A stretch of DNA of 45,483 nt from the NCBI GenBank assembly GCA_946481965.1, contig CAMLPN010000015.1, forward strand, positions 1-45,483. The letters run 5' to 3'. The position numbers were made by a program, and so were the translations under genes. Below the pieces are notes generated by a model. The model did no database searches. It was given only the letters and a program-made list of their open reading frames with translations, and was not told where the DNA came from. Positions 35,408 through 43,614 of this stretch are shown here, one piece after another. Source of the DNA: an uncultured Neisseriaceae bacterium (GTDB lineage: Bacteria > Pseudomonadota > Gammaproteobacteria > Burkholderiales > Neisseriaceae). Position 1 is the stretch's first letter; each line of letters opens with the position of its first letter.

Positions 35408-36430
35408 CTAGTGCCTATTATCACAATTAATAGGTATATACTGATTTCCAATAACTTCAATACTATTACAACCAAATACTGCAGAACCTCCAAGCCCAAA
35501 AATAACAAGCGGTGTATCAACAAATAATTTACCAGTTACGCCCAATTCAGGTTTTTTTTGATCGTTTTCAAAGCTTGAAAGTATTGTACCTTCATCGTTC
35601 TCATAAAAAGTATCCAGCACTACTTTATTCGTTTCTGGCTCTACTATAATTAAACGGCGAATAAATATACCATCGTTATCAGTACTATCTTTATCATGCA
35701 GCCGATCTTGCATATAATATCGATATCCATAAGCTTCACTTAAATAAGTGTCGCCAATAGCCAGATCGTAATAGTGTTCAGCGAAATTTTTTATAATATA
35801 CTTATCAACAGATTTTGTTGTTTTTGGAAACATTGATTGATCAATTTTTTTCCAAGTTAAAACCTGGAGCGCTTCATTAGTGAAGGGGTTTTGAGCTCCG
35901 ATAGAAACCAAAACAGACCCTGGATCTATAAGTGATTTAATTTTATTTAATGGAATATCAAACCCCAACATATAATCCATGAAATCAAAAGGTGTATCGC
36001 TCTCATTTTGATATCTATTAATACGTGCAACAGCTTTAAGATCTTTGACTGGTAAAGTGATTGTTTTGCCTGTCAAATAGTCATGCCAATAAAGATTATC
36101 TGTTTCATGTAATTTTAAATCAGTTAGAAAATTTTCCCGATATTTATCTAATATTGTATAACTAATTTTATTATATTCATCACCAGATTTCTTAGGGATA
36201 ATAACTTTCTTTGGTTTATAGGGATAAATATCCGACGACGAAACATTATAGGGATAAATATCCGACAACGAAACAAAAGCTACTTCATCTTCCTCATAGT
36301 TATACATTGTAAAAATATTAAGTTTGGTATTTTCCTTTCTAACTGGTAGTTCAGTGGGATTAGCATAAATATTTTGTATTGAAGAAAAAACTAAAAGAAC
36401 AGGGATTAATAATAAAATTATTCTTTTCAT
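35408..36430 (-). CDS. Secreted protein of unknown function with internal repeat
   Basis: About 340 residues from the ATG at 36430, which has AAGGA seven to eleven bases upstream. A GTG at 36466 would add 12 residues. The signal peptide is MKRIILLLIPVLLVFSSIQNIYA. The mature protein has no recognised domain. It contains a ten-residue repeat (SDIYPYNVSS, then SDIYPYKPKK), and two cysteines in the last 25 residues (FGCNSIEV, INCDNRH) that could pair in the periplasm. It lies upstream of the degraded tails and another secreted gene on the same strand. Composition suggests transfer. An immunity or effector-accessory role is speculative. Confidence 0.55.
   Translation of the reverse strand: MKRIILLLIPVLLVFSSIQNIYANPTELPVRKENTKLNIFTMYNYEEDEVAFVSLSDIYPYNVSSSDIYPYKPKKVIIPKKSGDEYNKISYTILDKYRENFLTDLKLHETDNLYWHDYLTGKTITLPVKDLKAVARINRYQNESDTPFDFMDYMLGFDIPLNKIKSLIDPGSVLVSIGAQNPFTNEALQVLTWKKIDQSMFPKTTKSVDKYIIKNFAEHYYDLAIGDTYLSEAYGYRYYMQDRLHDKDSTDNDGIFIRRLIIVEPETNKVVLDTFYENDEGTILSSFENDQKKPELGVTGKLFVDTPLVIFGLGGSAVFGCNSIEVIGNQYIPINCDNRH
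36216..36275 (-). repeat. Two-copy 30-bp tandem repeat
   Basis: The period is 30 bases; the copies differ at one or two positions (TCCGACGACG against TCCGACAACG). It encodes the SDIYPY duplication and keeps the frame. Confidence 0.75.
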
Positions 36431-36466
36431 TGTATATTTCCTTAACTGGATTATTATTTTTTTCAC

Positions 36467-36781
36467 AATTTGCCCCTACCCGCAATCGAACCTAAAAATG
36501 TCTTTATAAAAAGCTCGTTCTATCTATTTAACTATGAGGTCATATAGGGCATTAGTTTACTAAAACTGGTAAAAAAATAATACCAATTAAATAAAGAAAT
36601 TTTCTATCAGCTACAGCCTATATAAACCATTTTACTTCAGTATAAAATAGTATTTTTATCTAAAAATCAACACATTTTTTAGCGTAACGTATGAAAACAC
36701 CATGCGCTGCTTAATACTATTACAGAAAATGGTAAAATAAATAATTGAATTCTTACCAAATGCATTTATTTACCAACATCC
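36467..36781. other. Intergenic gap before maf, no gene seen
   Basis: About 315 AT-rich bases between divergent genes. It must hold promoters for both, but no convincing boxes, hairpins or frames were identified. Confidence 0.35.
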
Positions 36782-37402
36782 ATGAACCCACCATCTGTTT
36801 ATCTTGCTTCAGGTAGCCCTCGCCGCTATGAAATTCTCAGAAATCTGGGCTATCAGGTTGTACGTGTACCAGCACAGATTGATGAAACACCTTACCCAAC
36901 CGAAAATGCAAGCGAATATGTTCAGCGCATGGCGCAGATGAAAAATGAAGCAGCATTAGACACATGGCTACAAAATCATCAACAGCAACCAGAATTCCCC
37001 CTTATCAGTGCTGACACTACTGTCAGTCTGAATAACCTCATTTTAGGCAAGCCAACCAACGCCAATGATGCAGCACATATGCTCAGATTGCTTTCTGGTC
37101 AACAGCATCAGGTGCTTACTGCTGTTTGCATATACTGGCAACATCAAACCTATCATACCCTACAGACCAGTACCGTTAGCTTTGCTCTATTAACACCCCA
37201 GCAAATTGCAGCCTACATCGCCACTGGGGAACCACTGGATAAAGCAGGTGCTTATGGTATACAAGGATTTGGCGGAGTTTTCATAGATCACATCAGTGGT
37301 AGTTTTACCGGTATTATGGGCTTACCTGTATATGAGACGTCCCAACTACTTAGTCAGTGTGGCTGTACACCTCCTTCCAATACCATAACCAGATCAACTT
37401 AA
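36782..37402 (+). CDS. maf: Maf-family nucleotide pyrophosphatase (YhdE type)
   Basis: 206 residues. The start VYLASGSPRRYEIL is the Maf signature (SxSPRR). SADTTVSLNNLILGKP holds the catalytic aspartate, and EPLDKAGAYGIQGFG matches the YhdE subgroup (dTTP/UTP pyrophosphatase) rather than YceF. It hydrolyses non-canonical or methylated nucleotides and is linked to septum control. It is followed 16 bases later by a small lipoprotein gene. Confidence 0.9.
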   Translation: MNPPSVYLASGSPRRYEILRNLGYQVVRVPAQIDETPYPTENASEYVQRMAQMKNEAALDTWLQNHQQQPEFPLISADTTVSLNNLILGKPTNANDAAHMLRLLSGQQHQVLTAVCIYWQHQTYHTLQTSTVSFALLTPQQIAAYIATGEPLDKAGAYGIQGFGGVFIDHISGSFTGIMGLPVYETSQLLSQCGCTPPSNTITRST

Positions 37403-37418
37403 TATCGGCGCAAACATT

Positions 37419-37661
37419 ATGAAACTCTCTTGCTTAATCCTCGTTTCCACGCTTACTTGTCTTGGCGCCTGTTCCCATCATGAAACCTATCGCAGTGTCA
37501 GCGAAGCTGCCGCCATTACCGCTTCAGATATCCAAAGTGCTCATTTAGAAGCCACCATTACACTGGATAAAATTGCCAGTGAAATGGCCTCTGAAAGCAG
37601 TATGCCACGTCAGCCTAATCGCGCTACCCAACCTGTTTCAGTGAAAGTACATAGCCAGTAA
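37419..37661 (+). CDS. Small lipoprotein, unknown
   Basis: 80 residues. Signal peptide MKLSCLILVSTLTCLGAC has lipobox LGAC with lipidated Cys at 18. The mature 62 residues are A/S/E-rich and probably helical (AAAITASDIQSAHLEATITL). It follows maf by 16 bases and may be co-transcribed. No family was recognised. Confidence 0.6.
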   Translation: MKLSCLILVSTLTCLGACSHHETYRSVSEAAAITASDIQSAHLEATITLDKIASEMASESSMPRQPNRATQPVSVKVHSQ

Positions 37662-37929
37662 ACCATACTAGCGCCATTCATTGAATCACCCTTAGTTTTC
37701 TAACAACGATCATGCACAAATCTTAACCAAAACGAAGAGAAAACCATCAATTAATAGCACACATTAAAATCAAACAAATAACTACAAAATCAGTTAGCTT
37801 ACATTAGCAGAAGTAATATTCACCAGCATAAATCGCAAAAAAACAAAGCATTAGCATCCAACCACGACAAACATAATTGACGCAGAAAAATCAAAACCCT
37901 AACATTTATGATTGAATAATTTAATCAAG

Positions 37930-38547
37930 ATGAGCATATTTGTGGTTGATTCAGCAGCAAAATACGATAAGCATAACCGTACCGAACCTAAAGCAAAAAT
38001 GGCCGAACCAAAACTAATAAAACACACTCCCCTGAAACTAACTCCCGACACCCAACACATAATTGACTTACAGCTACTGGAAAATAGTCCCTTACGTTCA
38101 GCGCAGTATCTACCAACCGATTGCTGGAAAATAGCTGACAACCTCAGTCAGCTAAGCATTCCCTTAGCCATAGAAAACATCCCTGCCGGTTTTCCCAGCC
38201 CGGCAGAACCATACATCAGCGATTATCTGGATTTTAACCAGTACCTGATAAAAAATCAGGCAGCCACCATTGCCGTGCGTTGTGGCGGAGATTCTATGCA
38301 CGATGTTGGTATCAGTCGTAATGACCTGCTCATTATCGATCGTTCCATTGCGCCCAAACATCGTGATATCGTCATGGCTGACTTAGGTAACGAATTTACC
38401 ATCAAACGCCTGCTCCAATTAGACAATGGCGATATTGAACTACATTCCGAAAATAACAGCCAGCCCTATCCCAACTTTAGTTTTAAAGAAGGTGACACCC
38501 TTGCTATCGTTGGTGTAGTGACCTACGTCATCAAACATATTCGCTAA
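37930..38547 (+). CDS. umuD: UmuD-like self-cleaving S24 protease with N-terminal extension
   Basis: 205 residues from the ATG at 37930. The C-terminal 120 residues are a UmuD/LexA S24 peptidase: cleavage site PAG-FPSPAEPY (Ala86-Gly87), catalytic Ser122 in GGDSMHDVGI and Lys159 in FTIKRLL. Ser-Lys spacing is 37 residues, as in E. coli UmuD (S60/K97). About 60 residues precede the usual UmuD start (LKLTPDTQHIIDLQLLEN...), with no helix-turn-helix recognised. The start could also be the ATG at 37999. Self-cleavage activated by RecA would give UmuD', the partner of UmuC. It heads a three-gene operon with the nuclease fusion and umuC. No LexA-type box was found upstream. Confidence 0.82.
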   Translation: MSIFVVDSAAKYDKHNRTEPKAKMAEPKLIKHTPLKLTPDTQHIIDLQLLENSPLRSAQYLPTDCWKIADNLSQLSIPLAIENIPAGFPSPAEPYISDYLDFNQYLIKNQAATIAVRCGGDSMHDVGISRNDLLIIDRSIAPKHRDIVMADLGNEFTIKRLLQLDNGDIELHSENNSQPYPNFSFKEGDTLAIVGVVTYVIKHIR

Positions 38548-38557
38548 TCCAGAAATC

Positions 38558-39955
38558 ATGTTCTCAGACCAGCAACTTGCCTTTGTAGATATAGAAACCA
38601 CAGGTGGTCGCGCTACCCGCGATCGTATTACAGAAATAGCTGTAGTCTATACTGAAGCCGGCCAACAACAGCCACAGGTATTCCAAACCCTGATTAACCC
38701 CAATACCATTATTCCAGCCTTTATACAGACACTCACCGGCATTACTAACCAAATGGTACAACAGGCACCCATATTTGATAATGAAATTGCCGACCAACTT
38801 ACCACCATTTTCAGAAATCGCATCTTTGTCGCCCACAACGTACGCTTTGATTATGGCTTTATTAAAGCCGCCTTTAAACGTTTGGGCAGAACCTTCAATC
38901 CTCAACAACTTTGTACTGTTAAATTATCACGCCAACTCTACCCACAGCACAAATACCATGGCTTAGATAAAATTATTGCCCGTCATAACATCGACATGCA
39001 CAACCGTCACCGTGCTTTTGCCGATGCCCGTGCCATTTATGATTTTTGGCAACAACTCAAACACAACTTTCCAGCCGAAACGCTGCATCAGGTTTGTAAA
39101 AACATCATGCAACGCCCCAGTCTGCCGGCTCATTTAGACAACGATGCCCTAAAAAACATTAGCGATGACTACGGCGTTTATTTGATCTATGGCGACAACG
39201 ACCTACCCCTGTATATTGGCAAAAGTAAACAGGTTAAAACTCGTCTGATGAGCCATTTCAGCAAAGATGTTCATAACAGCAAAGAAATGAGTTTGTCACA
39301 ACAGGCTAAAAAAATTGACGTCATCCCCTGTAGTGGTGAACTGGATGCCTTACTCACCGAATCCGCCGAAATCAAACAGCGTCAGCCCATTCTTAACCGC
39401 CATCTTCGTCGTAAAAAAGACCTGTTTAGCTTTCGGCTCAGCACCAATTCCCATGGTTACCATACCCTGAGTATAGTTTCCATGCATCAAGTCCAGTTTA
39501 ATCAGCATCAACAATACTTTGGTTTATATCATAGCAAAAGCGATGCCCAGAAAACCATTAAAAACACCATTAATAATACTGATTTGTGTCTGCAAACCCT
39601 TGGTATCGAAAAAGGCAGCAGCAACCGTCCCTGTTTTCGTCATCAGCTACATCAGTGCAGCGGTGCTTGTGTAAATAAAATCAGCGCCGACATGCATAAC
39701 CTCAAACTGGCACTGGCTTTACAGAAAATCAAACTGGCCACATGGCCATTTAACAGCTATGCCTACGTAAAAGAACAGCACAAATATCACATATTCCTGC
39801 ACTGGGTATATTTAGGTAGTGCCAGCAATGCTGATGAGCTGCAAGCCATACTCAGCCAGCCACAAGGTCAGCTTGATCGTGATGTCTACCAAATCATCAA
39901 GCAACACAAACATCGCTTGCAAGCTCTGGATCCTGCCCATGTTTGCCCTGATTGA
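38558..39955 (+). CDS. DnaQ-type 3'-5' exonuclease fused to GIY-YIG nuclease domain
   Basis: 465 residues. Residues 1-175 are a DEDDh exonuclease: FVDIETTG (D11, E13), AHNVRFDYGF (D98) and HRAFADARA (H151, D156). Residues about 204-285 are a UvrC-type GIY-YIG domain: DYGVYLIYGDNDLPLYIG, R229, and E in LTESAEIKQRQPILN. A UvrC-like cysteine cluster follows (PCFRHQLHQCSGACVNK). The architecture resembles polymerase-epsilon-like/Cho proteins known in several proteobacteria, thought to act in DNA repair. It starts 10 bases after umuD and overlaps umuC by 17 bases, so its product may serve with the UmuD'2C polymerase. Confidence 0.85.
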   Translation: MFSDQQLAFVDIETTGGRATRDRITEIAVVYTEAGQQQPQVFQTLINPNTIIPAFIQTLTGITNQMVQQAPIFDNEIADQLTTIFRNRIFVAHNVRFDYGFIKAAFKRLGRTFNPQQLCTVKLSRQLYPQHKYHGLDKIIARHNIDMHNRHRAFADARAIYDFWQQLKHNFPAETLHQVCKNIMQRPSLPAHLDNDALKNISDDYGVYLIYGDNDLPLYIGKSKQVKTRLMSHFSKDVHNSKEMSLSQQAKKIDVIPCSGELDALLTESAEIKQRQPILNRHLRRKKDLFSFRLSTNSHGYHTLSIVSMHQVQFNQHQQYFGLYHSKSDAQKTIKNTINNTDLCLQTLGIEKGSSNRPCFRHQLHQCSGACVNKISADMHNLKLALALQKIKLATWPFNSYAYVKEQHKYHIFLHWVYLGSASNADELQAILSQPQGQLDRDVYQIIKQHKHRLQALDPAHVCPD

Positions 39956-41201
39956 CGGTAATAACTTCTATTGCTCCTGCGAAAGAGTCTATCGCCCCGA
40001 ACTCAGGCAGCAACCCGTTATCGTACTGAGCAATAACGACGGCTGCGTCATTTCCCGCTCCAATGAAGCCAAAGACATGGGCATCAGAATGGGCGTACCT
40101 TACTTTCAGATTCAGCACCTCGTGCGGCAAGGCAAACTAATCGTTTTCTCGTCCAACTACGAACTGTATGCCGACCTGTCGCGACGCATGATGAGCACCA
40201 TCGCCTCACTGGTACCGGCCATTGAAATCTACTCAATCGACGAATGCTTTGCCAGCCTGCACGGTCTGAACAACCTGCATCAGCTCGGCCACAATATCCG
40301 CTCCCGTATCCAGCAATGGGTTGGCATCCCCACCTGCGTTGGCATTGCCCCTACCCGTACACTAGCTAAGTTTTGTAACCATCTGGCCAAACGCCACCGC
40401 CATCATTTCAATGGCGTTGTTGTCTGGACAGACTGGAATCAGAATATCAGACAACGAGCTCTTGCCAGCGAACCGGTTACCGAAATCTGGGGTATCGGCC
40501 GCAGAACCGGCCACAAACTCGCCGCCCAAGGCATTCACACCGCTCTGGATTTCATCAATGCCCATACCCCAACCTTAAGAAAACAATTTGGTGTTGTACT
40601 CGAACGTACCCAGCGGGAAATGCAGGGAATTCCCTGTAGCGAACTCATCACAGAAGAAGCCGGTCGCCAAAATATCGTCCGTAGCCGCAGCTTCGGCAAC
40701 ATAGTCACCAATCTTGACGGTTTACAGGCGGCCATCAGCCATCACATTACCGCCGGAGCAGCCAAACTGCGCGAACAAAACAGTCAGGCACATATCATTG
40801 GTGTATTTATCTACACCAACCGCTTTCGCCACGACCTGCCACAATACAACGGCTACCGGATTACCAAGCTCCCTCAGGCCAGTAACGACACACTCATCCT
40901 CAACCACATTGCCCGGCACCTGTTAAACAGCATCTACCGTCCCGGCTACGAATATAAAAAATGTGGAATTGAACTGAGTGGCATCGAACCGGTACACATA
41001 TTCCGACAGTTAGATTTACTCTGCCACAGCCAGCACAATCACCGCCCTGAACTAATGAGAGCATGGGACAACATCATCAGCCGCTACGGCCGCAGCAGCA
41101 TCCAGCTTGGCAGCGAACTGCAATCCGGCGACTGGCTTATGACCCGAACTCAGCTAAGCAACTGCATCACAACCAGATTTCCAGAAATATTAACTATCTA
41201 A
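39939..41201 (+). CDS. umuC: Y-family DNA polymerase V catalytic subunit UmuC
   Basis: 420 residues from the ATG at 39939 (MFALIDGNNFYCSCERVY); the E. coli protein has 422. Asp6 and the acidic pair in YSIDECF are the palm catalytic residues. VIVLSNNDGCVISRSNEAK is the UmuC finger segment. The little-finger region follows, and the C-terminal DUF4113-like end reads MRAWDNIISRYGRSSIQLG. It performs error-prone lesion bypass with UmuD'2. The start lies inside the 3' end of the nuclease gene, so it is translationally coupled. Confidence 0.92.
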   Translation: MFALIDGNNFYCSCERVYRPELRQQPVIVLSNNDGCVISRSNEAKDMGIRMGVPYFQIQHLVRQGKLIVFSSNYELYADLSRRMMSTIASLVPAIEIYSIDECFASLHGLNNLHQLGHNIRSRIQQWVGIPTCVGIAPTRTLAKFCNHLAKRHRHHFNGVVVWTDWNQNIRQRALASEPVTEIWGIGRRTGHKLAAQGIHTALDFINAHTPTLRKQFGVVLERTQREMQGIPCSELITEEAGRQNIVRSRSFGNIVTNLDGLQAAISHHITAGAAKLREQNSQAHIIGVFIYTNRFRHDLPQYNGYRITKLPQASNDTLILNHIARHLLNSIYRPGYEYKKCGIELSGIEPVHIFRQLDLLCHSQHNHRPELMRAWDNIISRYGRSSIQLGSELQSGDWLMTRTQLSNCITTRFPEILTI

Positions 41202-41682
41202 ATACTTTACACAGACTATCCATAACCAAGATCGTCTTTTAGAGAATAGGTTTTCAGTGCAGGTTAGGATTTATAGGTGGTTAAATCAGTTAATGTTGTT
41301 TATGATGGAACTTATCGTTTAAAAGATAGGCTTGATAATATGCTATAACTCTATGAAAATTTTAAGAATGCCATCTTAACTCTATCACCTGATTTAGAAA
41401 TATCATCTAAAAAATTATAGTTAGTTTTTAAACAAGGCAAAAATATATCCACTTACAGAATAAAACGTTAAAAATATAAATTAATGCTAAAAAAGATAGC
41501 CTCGATGGTTCCTAAAATTTGACTAAAGATACCTCAAATTTAGGACAATGATAATAAGAGATTATGAATAACTATAAGTGACACAAAGAATTTAGAATAT
41601 ATCCTAAGCTTAGTGAAGCAGTTATTATAAAAATACACTATTCCATGTAACTATTTCCTAAAATTAGCCTTTACTTAAATCA
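41202..41682. pseudogene. Gap with a degraded plus-strand coding tail at 41278-41420
   Basis: On the plus strand, from 41278, the frame reads VVKSVNVVYDGTYRLKDRLD, NML, then one in-frame TAA, then LYENFKNAILTLSPDLEISS and KKL before a second stop at about 41418-41420. It looks like the last 45 codons of a gene with one nonsense mutation; no start or 5' part remains. The rest of the gap shows an imperfect inverted repeat at about 41512-41547 (CCTAAAATTT ... AAATTTAGG) and nothing else. The composition is much more AT-rich than umuC, so the foreign region begins here. Confidence 0.4.
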
Positions 41683-43614
41683 TTAACTTTTAAGAAGTAA
41701 ATTAAATAAATCTGATTTTATATTTTCTTTATCATTCATAATTTTCTTTAGTAATAAATCATGTTCTTCTAACAAATCTTCTAAATCATTCAACCATTTA
41801 TTTAATTCAATTTGAGCTTCTAAAGGCGGAAGATTAATTTCAACATTTCTTATTTTTTCAATAGTAATATATTGCTGTGCCGTTCCAACAGCTAATCCAC
41901 GCAAGTCAGATATTGAAAGAACTTTTGCCAAATATGGTGTATAAACTTCGTTTTGTTGGATGTTTTTCATGATAACTGCATTACTTGTAACCCACGCATC
42001 ACCTTTAAAATACCTAACATTGCCACATAGTGCACCTATTTTACCTATAATAATCATTTCCCCTGATATCATAAAATCATTGTAATATCCAATTTTCCCA
42101 TTACCTCCAAATACAGGGTAAATACCACTTTTTAATAAATATTGCTTAGGTAGTAAAGTGCCTGTTTTTAAATCAGTAATATCATCTAACTTAAATTTAT
42201 TAAAATTATACTTAGAATGATTAGTATTTATTATTTTCTCTAATTTAATAATTTTTTGTTTGATATTAATATATTTATCAATTATCTGTTGATTACTTGT
42301 TATTAATTGATCTATATTGATTTTTGGCTTACTCAATACACCATATTGCGGTAATCGATCGTTTCTTTCAAGTAAGTTATAAGGTGCTTTTAATTCGTTA
42401 ATATCTACTAGCCATGAGTTTTCTGAGCTCTGTTTAAGTGTAAATAGTTGTAAGAAATCCTCGAAGTGTTCAAATTTGATACTATTGAAACGTGTATATC
42501 TCACGTCATGATTTAAAGTATAGACCCAAACCTTTTTAGTTGGAGTATTACGATTAAAAAATAAAATACAGCTTTTTACTGCTGTATAGGGAAGCATGGC
42601 GCCTGATGGTATTGAAAGAACACAATCAATATTAAAGTTATGAAATAACTCTTCTTTTAACTTTAAACATTGAGTATTTCCATCCTTAAAAAAGCGTTCT
42701 GGTAGTATTACAGCAGCTTTTCCACCATCTGCTAGAGAGTCCATAATATGTTTTAAAAAATAATACTCTATAAAATGTCCATAATTTTTATATCTATTAT
42801 TATTGGAAAAACCATTAATTCTACCAAAAGGTGGATTGCTTATTATAATATCATATTTACCTTGCGAATAATCATATGGTATAATGACATCACAATTAGA
42901 TTGCATATAATCAAATAGCATAATACTATCCCGATTAAATATAGTGAAGTTTATTTCTTTATTAATTAATAAATTTACTAAAGAAATTATACAGGGAAGT
43001 GATGAATTATCTTGCCCTATAAGCTCATAACCTGCTTTTTTATTATTTCTTTTAATATAGTTTGCTGATTCAATTAAGAATCCGGCGGTACCACAAGCTG
43101 GGTCGTATATTGAATTAGGATTTTCGGGGTTTAATATTCTTACAATAATATCAGCTAAAACTCTGGGTGTATAAAATTCACCCGCGCTTCCGGTTTCCCT
43201 TATCATAAGCTCAATTAAGCTATGGTAAGCTTTGGCATAAGAATAGAACTCATCTAAACATTCGATAGTAAGTATTTTATTATAGAGTATTCTGATAGTT
43301 TGAGAATCTATTTTACTAAAAAGAAAAGTTAAAGAGTAAAGAAGATTGTTTTCAAGTAAGTCTAACGCTACAATATTTTCGTAGTAAAGAACACGATTAA
43401 TTAATTCACGAAAATTTTGCTTCCTATTTGCTTCATTACCAAAAAAAATACCACCTGACTTTTTATCATCATTTCTTGCATCCAGCAAGAGATGTGCATA
43501 GCGTACAAATAATATTAAAGAGATTATTTCAACAGCTTGTTCTGTATTTCTAATTTCTCTCTCTTGCTTAAGTACAGTAAGCAAATCTTCAAATAATTGA
43601 AACTTATTTTCCAT
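41683..43614 (-). CDS. Adenine-N6 DNA methylase fused to a type I specificity domain (HsdM-HsdS fusion)
   Basis: 643 residues from the ATG at 43614; a GTG at 43617 is also possible. AGGA sits seven bases upstream of the ATG. The N-terminal 140 residues are an HsdM-like helical domain. The methylase core has GEFYTPRVLADIIV, motif I DPACGTAGF at about 172-180 and motif IV NPPF at about 261-264. From about residue 430 come a coiled-coil and one HsdS-type target-recognition domain (VFGGNGKIGYYND, GEMIIIGKIGALCG, GTAQQYITIEKIRN, LPPLEAQ). A single recognition domain suggests it works as a dimer. No HsdR motor-nuclease is seen. It overlaps the upstream ATPase gene by 11 bases. Confidence 0.82.
   Translation of the reverse strand: MENKFQLFEDLLTVLKQEREIRNTEQAVEIISLILFVRYAHLLLDARNDDKKSGGIFFGNEANRKQNFRELINRVLYYENIVALDLLENNLLYSLTFLFSKIDSQTIRILYNKILTIECLDEFYSYAKAYHSLIELMIRETGSAGEFYTPRVLADIIVRILNPENPNSIYDPACGTAGFLIESANYIKRNNKKAGYELIGQDNSSLPCIISLVNLLINKEINFTIFNRDSIMLFDYMQSNCDVIIPYDYSQGKYDIIISNPPFGRINGFSNNNRYKNYGHFIEYYFLKHIMDSLADGGKAAVILPERFFKDGNTQCLKLKEELFHNFNIDCVLSIPSGAMLPYTAVKSCILFFNRNTPTKKVWVYTLNHDVRYTRFNSIKFEHFEDFLQLFTLKQSSENSWLVDINELKAPYNLLERNDRLPQYGVLSKPKINIDQLITSNQQIIDKYINIKQKIIKLEKIINTNHSKYNFNKFKLDDITDLKTGTLLPKQYLLKSGIYPVFGGNGKIGYYNDFMISGEMIIIGKIGALCGNVRYFKGDAWVTSNAVIMKNIQQNEVYTPYLAKVLSISDLRGLAVGTAQQYITIEKIRNVEINLPPLEAQIELNKWLNDLEDLLEEHDLLLKKIMNDKENIKSDLFNLLLKS

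Noticed and set aside
37662-37929. Possible SOS (LexA) operator upstream of umuD
   Set aside because: No CTGT-N8-ACAG-like site or other clear palindrome was found in the 268 bases upstream.
38558-39955. Orphan UvrC or DnaQ gene
   Set aside because: One frame contains both a complete DEDDh exonuclease and a GIY-YIG domain with UvrC-like cysteines, so it is a fusion rather than either alone.
41511-41547. Inverted repeat TCCTAAAATTT...AAATTTAGGA as an insertion-sequence end
   Set aside because: It is imperfect and short, with no transposase or target duplication nearby.
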